A stretch of 64,000 nt of DNA from Ctena decussata (GCA_963989385.1 OZ022500.1:20660460-20724459), one strand, 5' to 3'; positions 22,684 to 33,393 are shown, counted from the stretch's first letter. Translations and numbers: made by a program. Notes: generated by a model not told the origin, from the letters alone.

Positions 22684-22713
22684 GCTGTATTTAGACTAGT
22701 TTGATATTTTCAG

Positions 22714-22850
22714 ACACTTGGGCGACGATGCACCAGAAGTTCCTTCACATGAACTGGACCGACACGAGTGTGAGAAATGACTTTTATCAGAGACTGGCTA
22801 ACTCTAAGATAGTTCATGACTGTTATTACCGGAAAAACGGAACGGAAACT
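22714..22850 (+). CDS. MOXD1: Gene A penultimate exon
   Basis: Acceptor TTGATATTTTCAG, donor GTAAGT; 137 nt, entering in phase 1 (G + AC = Asp) to fit the exon ending at 14045. It encodes TWATMHQKFLHMNW...RLANSKIVHDCYYRKNG, the C-terminal tail of the family. No counterpart from gene B lies within the window. Confidence 0.85.
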
Positions 22851-23199
22851 GTAAGTTCACTCGACATTTATGATGTAAAAAGTATAAGATTCGATCACGG
22901 TTTTGAAGTGTTCGACGTTTGATGCAGCTTGTCGGTGTTAACGACGATACGAAGCAGTGGTCGTTAACACTGAACGAAGGCCGCAACTAATGTTAAACAC
23001 CGAAAAGGGAGTGATTGAATGGTATCGCTTAATAAATATTTCTAAATATTGGGATATATAGATCCAAGCTAACTGTGCAGAAACAGACGAGCAGTCTGAT
23101 TAGCGCCGGTATACACTGTTCGTTATTCCATCTGCCTTGTACATACATGTATCAGTAAAAAGCGCGCAGATTCTTTACGTTGGCACTTCGCTGACAGCA
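22851..23199. other. Gene A intron, no gene seen
   Basis: Contains an imperfect short hairpin (GTCGGTGTTAACGAC / GTCGTTAACACTGA, 22931-22977). Nothing else recognised. Confidence 0.4.
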
Positions 23200-23204
23200 A
23201 ACAT

Positions 23205-23439
23205 GAGCAGAGACACGAGAAAATCAACAATGTGGTTGTGCGCCCAGCGCAGACTCAGATCAGCCTGGGCATCCGCCCAGACTAATCAGAGTCTTTCCTA
23301 AGAGCTTAAAAGGTAGCTAAGGGTCTAAGCTACCTTCATGCGGACAAAGAAGGCTCTGATCAGACTGGGCGAATGCCCAGGCTTATCTGAGTCTGCGCTG
23401 GGCGCACAACCACATTGTTGGTTTTCTCGTGTCGCGGCT
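23205..23439. mobile_element. Palindromic MITE, GAGCCGCGAC family, copy 2
   Basis: Flanked by AACAT (23200-23204 and 23440-23444), an apparent 5-bp target duplication. It folds along its length, with CAGCGCAGACTCAGATCAG and inverse blocks. The left tip is mutated (GAGCAGAGAC). Confidence 0.85.
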
Positions 23440-23545
23440 AACATCTACTATATAGGAGCAAGACAAATTGTAGCAATTCTACTAACTGGGACACCTAAAA
23501 TAGCGTAAAATGGCCTTATAAGGGAACAGTTTGTTGCTCTAATTA

Positions 23546-23686
23546 AGAATTAAGATTTGATTTTTCAGCGTTCATCGTTTGATGAAGCCAGTGGGCGGAG
23601 CTAAAATTCCATGAAGCGCGAAATTTTAGCGACGACCACTGGCTTCTTCACACGATGAACGCTGAAAAATCCAATTTTCATTCTTA
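23546..23686. repeat. 141-bp imperfect palindrome
   Basis: Arms centred on TTTTTCAGCGTTCATCG and its inverse CGATGAACGCTGAAAAA, with GAAGCCAGTGG / CCACTGGCTTC inside. Foldback element in the gene A intron. Confidence 0.8.
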
Positions 23687-24615
23687 TATTAACACTTTAT
23701 TTATGAACCTTTCGTGCGTTTTCGTGGTAATTTGGTGTAAGGCAAAATATGGGTCGAAGAAAAGTTAGTAACGACGTGTTCGGCCATTATACCCCATTCC
23801 ACTGGATGACGCTTTGACTGCGCTCATTGAGATCATGGCGCTTCGTCAAACTTTTCAAAATCGCCGCAGAAACGTAGGCATTTGCTAAAACTTGGGACTT
23901 GTGCGCTTCCAGTACGCTGCCAGTACACTCAGTCTAATACAATCTCGCTACAAATAGTCACGATGCTACCGCGATTTAGCTGCGCTTCTGCCACGCGGGC
24001 GCTTCTAATACGCTGCCACTACGGCAAAAGATGATCTACGCTTATTACGATGCATTTGCGATCGGGCTACGACCTAAGTGCCGGAGCTGCACTCATGCTT
24101 CGCTTGTGTTGCGCTTTGTAACCGCTTTTATGTAAATCGGCGGAGAATCAGAGTTCAGCAGAAGCTAGCCACCAGCCTTCAAACAAGATTGATAATATAA
24201 GTATTCCAGTAGCTATGATTCAGCTGGAAATCATGAACTAGTGACTTTATGCAGCTCATCTTGTTCTTCTTGCTATTCAGGCTATCTCGGGCCTCTGCAC
24301 GGCGTTCTGAAGGGCGCGTGTCTGGCTCAGTTCAGACAGCAAGAGCCTGAGGAGCAGTAGTTGGGATACCCTCTCCTGCGATACAGGCTGCGTGAAAATA
24401 GTCTCCTGACTAGGCCTGGTTGTGGATTTCGCCTTCTGCTTTTGACGGGGATAGCATCTTGAATGTAACGTGATAATCGAGTTCTGAAACGTTTTGAGCG
24501 CGAGCAAAAATGAGGATCGCCGTGGAAGCGCGGCATTTTCATGCCCAGATCGCTATAAGAGCAGAGGAAACGCAGATGAAGGGTCAAGAGCGCGGTGGAA
24601 GCGTCGTGATTGCGC
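23687..24615. other. Gene A intron, no gene seen
   Basis: GC content is slightly higher than around it. The overlapping minus-strand ORFs here (24277-24587) resemble no family I know. No splice-bounded exon was found. Confidence 0.35.
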
Positions 24616-24797
24616 TATTTATTTTTATTTTATTTATTTATACAATATATAATGTCGTTAAGTCTATATATATATAGTAGAGAAATCAAGAACTACCTAC
24701 TGGGCGGTCAGGACTCGAACCCACGCCAACAACGATATCCCTGCCTAGCCATTCAGAGACACCAGCTTAACCGTTTGCGCCAATTCGCTCCTCAAAA
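24616..24797 (-). mobile_element. tRNA-derived SINE (third type)
   Basis: The minus strand begins GGAGCGAATTGGCGCAAACG with a B box GGGTTCGAGTCC. On the plus strand the far end is a TATTTATTTTTATTTTATTT tail. The tRNA-like fold is weak, so this is a SINE or its head rather than a tRNA gene. Ends are approximate. Confidence 0.55.
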
Positions 24798-25194
24798 ATT
24801 GGAGTTTCATGGAACATTATTAAGCTTGATTTCTCTGAATGACCCATCGGATATATAGGGCTACTCGATTAAGTTGTGTTAACACAATCAGCTGTATATA
24901 TGGTATATATTATTTTTGTTGATTTTTGCATTTGTTTATTATGACATAAAATATCAGATTTGAACTGAGCGGGGAACAACTGTTAAAGAAAATAATTAGC
25001 TGCTCTAGGATCAGAAATCATTCTATGAGCAGAGAATCTTTTTAACGAGTTACATCGGCCAGGAAAGCAAACATGAAGTCACAACAGTTGTTTCCCTTTG
25101 TAAAACTCTTTCAAAAACTTGGACCTTTGACACACGCTTTAACAAGTTCACAATGATTGATTTCTGACATAAAAAAGGGCATTGATCAGGGTTC

Positions 25195-25395
25195 GAGGTT
25201 ATAAAACTTGAGAAGAATCTCAAACTCGAAATAAAGCACACTGATTGGCTGCTTCTAGGAAGCAGCCAATCAGTGTGCTTTATTTTGAGTTTAAAATAAA
25301 GCACACTGATTGGCTGCTTCCGAGCATGTGCTCGAAAGCAGTCAATCAGTGAGCTTTATTTTGAGTTTGAGAATGTACTCAAGTTTTATAACCTC
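25195..25395. repeat. Nested foldback with two tandem hairpins
   Basis: Outer arms GAGGTTATAAAACTTGAG / CTCAAGTTTTATAACCTC enclose two successive hairpins, each with AAAGCACACTGATTGGCTGC. This is the same design as 6122-6383, though the two inner units are not identical. It lies 220 bp before the last exon of gene A. Confidence 0.85.
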
Positions 25396-25614
25396 TGGGC
25401 CAGGGCCTTCACCGTTTGCATTACAAGAAATTGAATGAAAACACATCAGATATACAGCTCCGACAAGTCTATTTTCAATGTTAGTAATTTGTACATTGAA
25501 ATGGACCTGCCAGTGCTTCCACCAGTTGTTAATGGGTTAAAATCTACAATCAAACCATTGCAAGGGTGAACTGAAACGGCTTTAAATTTATCATGATTTT
25601 TATTTTACTTGCAG

Positions 25615-25698
25615 TATGACGAATACTATTTTGTCGAAAACGTCCCATCGTTTAACCGCACTGGTACAAACAAGGCGTGTGCTTCGTCAAGAAATTAA
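25615..25698 (+). CDS. MOXD1: Gene A terminal exon with stop codon
   Basis: Acceptor TTTTACTTGCAG. It encodes YDEYYFVENVPSFNRTGTNK and a short tail, then TAA at 25696-25698. It holds one N-glycosylation sequon (NRT). No C-terminal membrane segment is present, suggesting a soluble or lumenal end. Confidence 0.85.
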   Translation, partial: YDEYYFVENVPSFNRTGTNKACASSRN

Positions 25699-25780
25699 CA
25701 GCTATGAGAGGAAGAAATGGTTACCACGGACATAAGCTCGATCTAAAGAATACAACCTCGATTCTGTTAAAAGATAGACA

Positions 25781-25786
25781 AATAAA
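25781..25786 (+). promoter_or_regulatory. Poly(A) signal of gene A
   Basis: AATAAA 83 bp after the stop codon, followed by a CT-rich stretch from about 25799. Confidence 0.6.
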
Positions 25787-25867
25787 GAACTTTCAATGCT
25801 CTTCTTCTTCTTCTACTTATTATTATTACTACATGTATTATTATTAATGTTTTAATGGAGCAGCAGG

Positions 25868-25868
<1 letters not shown>

Positions 25869-25911
<43 letters not shown>
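25869..25911. repeat. (TG)n microsatellite
   Basis: About 21 uninterrupted TG dinucleotides just past the gene A 3' end. Confidence 0.98.
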
Positions 25912-25913
<2 letters not shown>

Positions 25914-26038
25914 AATTCCTCCCTTAAGTCTTCAAAATCATTCTTTTCGGTTGTTCGGTTGATAAGCATATACGTCTGCAGAATTAAAAAAAATGTCTCG
26001 TCCAAGCGATATCATATTGAGAATTCGAACACTGGAAG

Positions 26039-26125
26039 GCAAACAGTGTAGATTCAATTGAGGTGGCTCATCATGACATTATATGGCCCATTATGAGCCA
26101 CCTCATTTGGATCTTCAGTGTTTGC
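26039..26125. repeat. GCAAACAGTG short hairpin, copy 3
   Basis: Conserved ends, with core GAGGTGGCTCAT and its inverse ATGAGCCACCTC around a longer AT-rich loop. Confidence 0.75.
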
Positions 26126-26244
26126 AAATTCAACAATTTTAATTTTTGGCGCTTTAAGGATTAATCAAATGAAAGCGTTTTTTCTCTCTCCGCAACCGCC
26201 CCCTGTCCCCAAGCCCCTTGAGCCGCATGCAATACCATATACTA

Positions 26245-26455
26245 CAGTCAACTCTCGAAATCTCGCAGTCCAAGTTTAGCCCAAACTACTGATATCTCAA
26301 AGTAAATTTTCTGGTACCCTAAAATTTACTTTGAGAATTCAGTAGTTTGAGATAACATGAGCTGAAATGTAAATAAAAATAGGAAATATTTTCTTTGATA
26401 TTTATATAAGCAGATATTTTGAGATATCAATGTTCGAGATATCGGGAGTTGACTG
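26245..26455. mobile_element. Pogo/mariner-like MITE, 211 bp
   Basis: Left end CAGTCAACTCTCGAAATCTCG and right end CGAGATATCGGGAGTTGACTG are inverted. This CAGTcaaCTC...ATCTCGA pattern is typical of pogo-type Tc1/mariner elements. Inner AAAGTAAATTTT / AAAATTTACTTT also pairs. A TA lies on the left only. No transposase. Confidence 0.7.
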
Positions 26456-28104
26456 CATTTGCGCTTCCGCATGTGCCGTAGCTAGCCAATTACAGGTAGT
26501 GCCTACAAGATAGCACCGACGGTTACATCTGGATATCACCCGTAAAACGGGTATATTTCCCAGAAAACCTCTGTTTCATAGCTTTATAGGAGATAAAAGC
26601 GTGACGTCACTGATAAGAGACACCTGGGGAATTCCCCTTGTATGGTTGGCAGAAAGATTGATACGGTGTTATAGATAATGCGCGTGATTGTTTGCGCAAA
26701 TGAATTTAAAACAGCAAAATTTTAACGTTTTATACAGATAATGTGTAAGGCTTACATTTTCTTTAATAAAATTGAATTTCATGATTTATTTGCGCGATAA
26801 GATGCTTCAAAAATATTTTTTTTCCTTTCTATCACACATGTTCATAGCGCAAATTTATAAAAGTCTAGATGATGTAGCGTGCAAAAAGGGAAACGGAAAA
26901 TACAACGTGAACGAACGGACAATCAAACCATTAAATGAATGAATGACAGAATAATTGGAGTGAATCGTTGGGGATACTCAGATGCATATCTTTTTCTTTT
27001 ATATTCTTAGTTCAAGCTTTTGAACTTCATGTAACTTTCAAAAAGTACTGTTGGCTAAGCTCTATTATAGAATTTTATAAACTGATTTAAAGTCAATATT
27101 TTAGGTGGCATTTACTTGCTAAAAGCTTACAATGAAACGATTCAATTTTATAATTGAATTATTCTGTTGTTAGCATTTAACTATTCTTAAAGTTGTCAGA
27201 TCTCGCATTCACAAAATACAATATAAAATTTTTATCATTGATACTCTAATAAAAGTATCTGAGTCTGTATCCTATGTAAATTTTCTAAATTAAAAATGTT
27301 TGTTTCCTATTGTATAATAGTATCTTCGCTGTCTTCAGTGGATCCTTTAATCAAGGACGTCTTATCATAGTTCAAAAACCGCCGCTGGGTGTCCTGTGGT
27401 GACAACTTGAAATAAACATGTATCGATAAGATAAACTGTTTGTGCGCCAAGTGCGGCTAATTATCCGTTAGCACAAACGTATGGCTTCCTCTATTTTATT
27501 TAGTTTTTCTTTCCTTCTTTATTGTTTATAAAATCAAAGAAATCGCAACCGTCGACAGATATTAATATTTCTATAATTTTTATTGTTTTAATTTTCTTGT
27601 CCCTAAATCCGATCGACACTTTACAGTAATTCGGCTTAAGTAAGTTAGATATAATATTCTATTTTTTTTTCTTTCATCTTATCCTATTTATACTAATAAA
27701 TATACTTTTAATTTTCATTTTATTTTCTTGATATTTTTTCAGTCGTTGATGGGTATATCCAAATACGCGTTTTACTAGATGAATTTAATTAAATGATTTC
27801 TTTTTCGTATGAAGGGTGACTAAGACCTTATTTCCAATTGTTTGAAATCGGTGGCAATTTATTCGCCCTTATTTCAATTATCTTTTACGCATTTTAGCGA
27901 TTATACTGCAGCCTATCCTATAGAAAAACACTGTCCCCTGCTAATCTTTTGCCAACCAAGCTACCCACGTGATCATCCGATGACGTCACTGCGGGGATTC
28001 CCGTTATCTCCTATTACAACATGTCCTTGGTGTAATTCTTACTTGCGAAAGATCTAACTTTTTTCAGAAATTATTTGTATAAAAGTAAGTAGGAAAATTC
28101 TTAC
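26456..28104. other. Intergenic sequence between gene A and gene B, no gene seen
   Basis: AT-rich with long T tracts. No recognisable exon or RNA gene. Confidence 0.4.
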
Positions 28105-28330
28105 GAACTGGCACAATTCAATTCCAGATTCCACCCAAGACACCATGTGATAAAACACAACACAAAGTCAGTCGCCACCAAAACACCATCTGCGGCAGCC
28201 ATGTGAACAGCCATTTCCCATGTAGGTGGTCGCCGAGCAAGCCTTAACATCACAAACATTATGTCAGTAAGACATAACACCAAACAACACATAAAACAAC
28301 CAAGAAGAACAAAAACAGAAGTGCCGCCTT
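28105..28330 (-). CDS. Possible exon of a multi-pass membrane protein (7TM-like?)
   Basis: On the minus strand an open stretch encodes two hydrophobic segments (about VFVLLGCFMCCLVLCLTDIMF and VHMAAADGVLVATDFVLCF) separated by RLARRPPTWEM, and ends at a good donor (GTAAGA) at 28104. The basic loop between two helices followed by an AAAD motif is reminiscent of TM1-loop-TM2 of rhodopsin-type receptors. The upstream edge has only a weak AG. No second exon was found. It may be a chance ORF or a receptor remnant. Confidence 0.2.
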
Positions 28331-28378
28331 GCTATGGCCATATGTATAAAAATTCTATGGATTATCCCATTCCATTCG

Positions 28379-28469
28379 GGATACCCCTTTAGGGGTATCT
28401 GGGCAAACAGTTTGGATCCAGATCATGCCCCACTAATGTGGGGCCTGATCTGAGATCCAAACTGTTTGC
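28379..28469. repeat. GCAAACAGTG short hairpin, copy 4, with adjacent mini-hairpin
   Basis: 28403-28469 has the conserved ends and the core ATCATGCCCCAC / GTGGGGCCTGAT. Directly before it, 28379-28399 is a perfect mini-palindrome GATACCCCTTTAGGGGTATC. Confidence 0.8.
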
Positions 28470-28779
28470 TGCCTCCACAGCATTTCTACAGGAGTTAGTT
28501 AGACCATATTGTCAAAATATTCTTGATTTTTATGCAGTCGACAATTTCAGCAGGCGACAAAAATACCCAGAATGCAATTAGTTATTCATGCTAATGCTAA
28601 CTTTATTGGCAACGCTGATACTTGATTTTGTTTACACGTTAGCCTAATATCATTGTCCTTTTTTTTTTTTTTTGCTTCTAAAACATCCAAAGGCTGTCTC
28701 GATACTCAGAACTACATATCTCAAAAAATTTGAAAGGACCTGCAAATTCGACTTAACATGTACTTTAGAATTGACAGTG

Positions 28780-29790
28780 TATGTATGAAAATTTTAACTC
28801 TTAAAGAGTTCCTTCAAGGGGAGAGAACATATTCAAAAGAAGGAACATGAACCAGCTTCGAAGTTTCGGCAAAAATAGCCTTATCAGAGACCCTGAAAAA
28901 AATCTTGTGACGAAAGCAAGAGAAGGCCTACTGCAATTCTTAATTTGAATGAGTCAATCGATTCAATGATTGATTGGTATCAAAAAGGGTCTAAATGATT
29001 TAAAAGGCGATGATCTAAAATAAGAGTCTTAATCATTAAAAAAAATCTGATTTGTCAGAATATATCCTCTGATCTCTAAGGACAAAAGTAAAATATAGTC
29101 TGCACTATGGATGATGTTCGGGGAGACGTTTTACCGGCCGCCACACCCCATAACATCAGCTGCAATGAATCCAAATCAATATCTTAAAGAGTTCCTCCAA
29201 GCGTCCAGAACTTGTTCAAAAGAAGGAACATGGGCCTTACTTCGAAGTTGTTTGCTACACAAGTCTCATCAGTGACACAGACAAAATTTGGTGACGAAAG
29301 CCAGACAAAATTATACTGTATTTTTTTTAATTTTAATCAGGCAGTCGATTCAGTGACTGATAAGTATCAAAAAGGGTTCAAATGATTAAAAAGCGATGCT
29401 GTAGAAAAAGATTTTAGACCAATCCAAAATTTCTGATTTCTCAGAATATATCCTATATGCACTATGGATGATGTAGGGCAGTCAGACGTTTTACAGACGC
29501 CACTCGGCAAATCAACAGCTGCAGTGAAGTCAAATTAAAATCTTAAAGAGTTCCTTCAAGAGCAGAGAAAACAGTCAAAAGAATAAGCATGGGCTACACA
29601 AGGCTCATCAGTGACCCAGATAAAATCTGGTGACGAAAGCCTACTGCAAGTTCTTGGTTTTAATATGGCAGCCGATTCAATGACCGATTAGTATAAAAAG
29701 GGGTCCAAATGATTAAAAAAAGATGATCTAAAATAAGAGTCTAGACCAATCAAAAACTTCTGATTTGTCAGAATATAAAAGCCAGATTTG
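28780..29790. repeat. Three tandem copies of a ~360-385-bp repeat
   Basis: Units start at TTAAAGAGTTCCTTCAA near 28800, 29184 and 29545. Each contains CAAAAGAAGGAACATG, CTCATCAGTGAC-like and GATTCAATGATTGAT-like segments. Parts occur inverted in the element at 782-3068. No coding potential. Confidence 0.75.
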
Positions 29791-30256
29791 AGCCTAATAC
29801 AAAGAATGTCGAAGAAATACGATAAGACTTAAGTTGCATATGTTAGCCAAAATAGCATTACCTTTTTATAAGCAAATAAGATATTCATGCACAGTAAGTG
29901 ACTGTTGGTTGAATTCTGTTCCAAATTCTATCTACTTGCGTTTGGCATAACTGTTTTGGCAAGGTTGGTAAATGGCCGGTCAATATGACTATTGACCAGG
30001 CCGGTGATTAAAACTGGTGTTAGCTGGTCATAACTAGTTGACTGAAGTAGTCGATTGGGTCGATTAAACCACTGGAGTGTATGCCTCTGTCCTGTTATTA
30101 AATTGTTTTTAAAAACTTTCCCTCTGCACCATGGACTGACTGGCCCACTGAACACTTTATTATTATCCTTTATAGGTTAGATTAATTGTTCATATTTTAA
30201 TTTACGGGAAAGTGGATAAGCTGAATTTATCATGGATATCAAAGTTATTACTTAAG

Positions 30257-30808
30257 ATGTCAAAAATGAAACCTAAAGACCCAATTTGGAACATCTTCAC
30301 TGTTTTGGGAGATAACAAGAAAACAAGTGCTAGGTGCAAAGATTGTAACATTGAAGTTAGTGCTAAGACCTTAAATCTTAAGACTGAAGAGTCATTGACA
30401 AAATGCCCAGGGGCCGTATTTATAGAACGACTTAAGTCGTTGCTATGCTGTTGCTAAGGCTACAATTCTATGAAGGAGATTCCCTACAACTACGAAATTT
30501 GCTCTGGAGGAACAGTCTGAAAAAAGACTCTTCCTCCAGAGCAAATTTCATAGTTGTAGGGAATCTCCTTCATAGAAATCCAGCCTTAGCAACAGCATTG
30601 CAACGACTTAAGTGCTTTTATAGATACGGCCCCAGGACTAAAAAAGCCAGAAACTGTTGAAGAAATAGCATCGGAGCCTGAAACTCTTTATCAAATTATC
30701 AGCCTCGAGCAAAGAGACCAAAACTTCAACAGCTACTTGATGAGTACCCTCGGGAGGGCGAAACAGTTTTTGAACTCAAGTCAAAACTTATATTTAATTA
30801 TCGACTAA
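30257..30808 (+). pseudogene. BED-type zinc-finger ORF broken by a MITE
   Basis: From ATG at 30257 the frame reads PKDPIWNIFTVLGDNKKTSA then RCKDC, matching the W...F and C-x2-C pattern of BED zinc fingers found in hAT-type transposases and host genes derived from them. The expected His before the last Cys is absent (LKTEESLTKC). At 30412 a 220-bp MITE interrupts the frame. Beyond it, the reading frame resumes from the duplicated CCAGG with KKPETVEEIASEPETLYQ and ends at TAA (30806-30808). It is too short for a transposase and is probably a relic of a hAT element or host gene. Confidence 0.5.
30412..30631. mobile_element. Palindromic MITE, GGCCGTATT family, copy 1
   Basis: Flanked by CCAGG (30407-30411 and 30632-30636). 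The whole 220 bp folds on itself: CGACTTAAGTCGTTGC..., GGAGATTCCCTACAACTA and inverses. It is inserted in the BED ORF. The second copy is at 41158. Confidence 0.88.
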
Positions 30809-31671
30809 AAGGCCATACCCATAATCAATCAGCCACTAAATAGTAGTTCAACTGTCCTCTTAAAACTCAACTGGCCACCATAATTTTCAACTGACCACTA
30901 AAAAAATTCGATCGACCACTCACTATTTCAGTAGACCAGTATTGACCACTTTGGGAGTATTGACAAAGGCGGTTTAAACAGTTTAATTGGTTTTGATCGC
31001 ACAACCTTGGTTTTTGGTTTTGAATTTGTAGACTTGTTGCAGTTTTGATGCGAACTGAATAAACTTTGCAAAAGTAGAACTTATGGGTGGGTGGTTTAGT
31101 CCGCAGTTTCTTTACAACATGCGACGCTATCAAATGTACAAAGGCTCTTGGATTTATTGGCCCGGAGAACTGTCAAAGAAAATGAAATTATTAACTTATT
31201 ATATTATCATTAAAATAGTATTCTTTTCAGCGTGCCATATAGGGTAAGCTAAGCCTTATTGCTGGAAGTCCTTTCGCAGTGTCCCATCCGTGTGTATCCA
31301 AACGTACTGATACATTCCATGAAGAAGTTGCTATACGTTTAACCATGAATGAGGTTCCTTTACGTCACTTTATTACTAATATGTACTTCTAGATACGATA
31401 GAAACAAATATTTTATCATATTTTGAGTAATTTAGTATTAGGTCACTTTCTAGCTATGATTTCATTTCATGTGACAGTCTATTGAATGATAACGGGTAAT
31501 ATAAATATCTAGGACAAATAATATTTTCTTTATATATTTGTATATTTTAATTTGGCTACCACTGCAATGTTTAGATTGTATGCAGGTATTGAATTCTGAT
31601 TAATATTAACACTGAAATAAATGACTTAAAAGAGTTTTTTGTTTTGTTTGAGAAAACATCTATTTGAGCCG
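30809..31671. other. Intergenic, no gene seen
   Basis: Short motifs built on GACCA (30880-30960: CTGACCACT, GACCACTCA, GTAGACCAG, TTGACCACT) echo GGTCAATA/GACCAGG motifs at 29970-30000 in inverted sense. They could be worn ends of an element enclosing the BED fragment. No gene. Confidence 0.35.
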
Positions 31672-31675
31672 CGAC

Positions 31676-31901
31676 GTGACAAAACCAACAATGTGGTCGT
31701 GCGTCCAGCGCAGACTCAGATCAGCCTGGGCATCCGCCCAGTCTGATCAGAGTCTTCGCTTTCCGCATGAAGGTAGCTTAGTCCCTCAGCTACCCTTTAA
31801 GCGCTTAGCAAAGAGTCTGATCAGACTGGGTGAATGCCCAGGCTGATCCGAGTCTGTGCTTGGCGCACAACCACATTGTTGGTTTTCTCGTGTCGCGGCT
31901 C
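31676..31901. mobile_element. Palindromic MITE, GAGCCGCGAC family, copy 3
   Basis: Best-preserved copy: ends GAGCCGCGACGTGAC and its inverse, flanked by ATTT (31672-31675, 31902-31905). The central region around TAGCTTAGTCCCTCAGCTACC also pairs. Confidence 0.9.
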
Positions 31902-31979
31902 ATTTAAGCCTCCAGCTATTTTGCTGGCTGTGCTTCCATTGTGGTGCATCACTGCCATTTCTTGCTGTGACCGCTTATT

Positions 31980-32312
31980 CACAGGGTATAATCGATTCCG
32001 CCAATTTTCGCTTCCTGCAGAGACTGTCCGTCGTATTTGGCTTCCGCCGAGACTGTCCGCGAACTCTTGCTTCCTGCAGAGACCACTGTCCTCGAAAAAT
32101 AGCTTCCTGCCGAGACTGTCCTCGTGATTCTGCTTCCTGCCGAGAGCCTCGGCAGGAAGCAGAATCACGCGGACAGTCTCTGCAGGAAGCCATTTATCAT
32201 GTACAGAAGTCTCGGCAGGAAGTAAGAGTTCGCGGACAGTCTCGGCGGAAGCCAAATATGATGTACAGTCTCTGCAGGAAGCGAAAATTAGCGGAATCGA
32301 TTATACCCTGTG
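31980..32312. mobile_element. 333-bp full-length palindrome with TTATT target duplication
   Basis: Ends CACAGGGTATAATCGATTCC and its inverse, flanked by TTATT (31975-31979 and 32313-32317). Each arm carries about five repeats of CTTCCTGCMGAGACTGTCC spaced about 30 bp, meeting at GCCGAGAGCCTCGGC. Overlapping ORFs on both strands are mirror readings of the palindrome, not genes. Confidence 0.88.
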
Positions 32313-32317
32313 TTATT

Positions 32318-33069
32318 TGTGGTCTTCTAGCAGTGTACTTTGCCGAGCTGTAAAGTTGCCGATTTTGCTGTCTGTTTTGTTTTATGTTTCTTGGGAATTT
32401 GTTGTCACAGGAATCACGGGAGAGGCTTGCGCGAGGGTTGGAGCTCTGTAAAATGGGTTGAAGCCCATCCGCCACTCCCACTCCCGCCCCTCAAAAAGGG
32501 TATTTTATTACTGACAGTTCCAAAACAGCTTTTACAACGTTGATTGAAAGCTGTTGTAGCGTCATGTGTCTGCCAATTAATATTTCTACTATGATAGCAG
32601 AACATCGGCATTACCCTTGCAAATCTTGTGAAATGGTATCATTATATTTTGTTATCCATTTTTTTCTCTGCCTTTATTATTAGAATACGACGCCTGTACA
32701 GTTTTAACGGTATAACAATACGGCTAGTTTACTGCATTGATATTAGATTTCCATCAGATGAACATGTGAAAAGGCAGTCGTTTAATGTGGCCCTAGGTCA
32801 ACCTTACAGGAGGGGACGTGGACAACACACCATTGAATGTTATTCTTACACACTGCTTAAAGTTTCTGCATTTGCTTCTTGACTTTCGTTTAAAAGAAAA
32901 AAAGAACAACAAAAGAAAATGGACTGCAATTCCATATGCAATTTTCGGTGTCTTCTGTAGTTAGTAGTGAATCAACTATTAAATGCAGGTAAGCAGTCAA
33001 ACAGTCGAAAGGTTGCCAAAAGGTTCGTAAAGTTGCGTAACATAGTTAAATGTTGCTTGAGTTAATTCA
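32318..33069. other. Region upstream of gene B
   Basis: No TATA-like promoter or exon could be assigned with confidence. An upstream non-coding exon or first coding exon of gene B could lie here, because an alternative acceptor at 33135-33136 would need one. Confidence 0.35.
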
Positions 33070-33393
33070 ATGGCAGAATGCAACCATTCATCTCCGGAGG
33101 AATGGAATTATGTATTTGATTTTCTTTCCAAATCAGGAGTGTTCCTTGCTTTCGTATGCCTTGCTGCCGTCCAGGGCCTACCGATTCCTACGTCACAAAA
33201 GTATAACCAATCACTGCAGCTTGATGATCAGGGAAAATATACAGTTTACTGGGCCTTCAATGACACACATATAACTTTTGAGGTGCACGTGCAGACCAGA
33301 GGATATGTAGGATTTGGAATCTCACCAAATGGCGACATGTATCCTTCTGACGTCGTTATAGGATGGGTCAAAGATGGACAGACATATTTCTCT
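33070..33393 (+). CDS. MOXD1: Gene B exon 1: leader and start of DOMON domain
   Basis: ATG at 33070 has an in-frame TGA at 33058-33060 upstream. It gives 108 codons ending before donor GTAAGT. The hydrophobic stretch VFLAFVCLAAVQG (about residues 25-37) looks like a signal peptide core, followed by the DOMON pattern YTVYWAFNDTHITFEVHVQT and GYVGFGISPNG. A 24-residue acidic lead before the core is unusual. Alternatively, the exon starts after the acceptor-like TTTTCTTTCCAAATCAG at 33136 and the true start lies upstream. Confidence 0.85.

Larger units (their letters stand above)
4428..25790 (+). other. MOXD1: Gene A: DOMON/copper monooxygenase, 3' half
   Basis: Span of the visible part of gene A. 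It is a copper type II ascorbate-dependent monooxygenase of the dopamine beta-hydroxylase/MOXD1 family; enzymes of this family hydroxylate small amines or peptides in the secretory pathway using two copper sites, and the substrate here is unknown. Six exons are visible and match gene B exons 7-10 plus two terminal exons. The exons for the DOMON domain and first copper site must lie left of the window. By hand count, the exon at 4428 is 40/56 identical to gene B exon 7, and the exon at 6500 is 49/58 identical to gene B exon 8. The H-x-H pair of the second copper site (LLHAHLLG-type; here FLHAHLLG) and the methionine ligand (RDEMCV) are intact. The introns hold Helentron-like elements, a full LINE and SINEs. 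The symbol denotes family likeness, not proven orthology. Confidence 0.85.

Noticed and set aside
31834..32353. Overlapping 97-165-codon ORFs on both strands
   Set aside because: They are mirror readings of a palindrome and its inner repeats.
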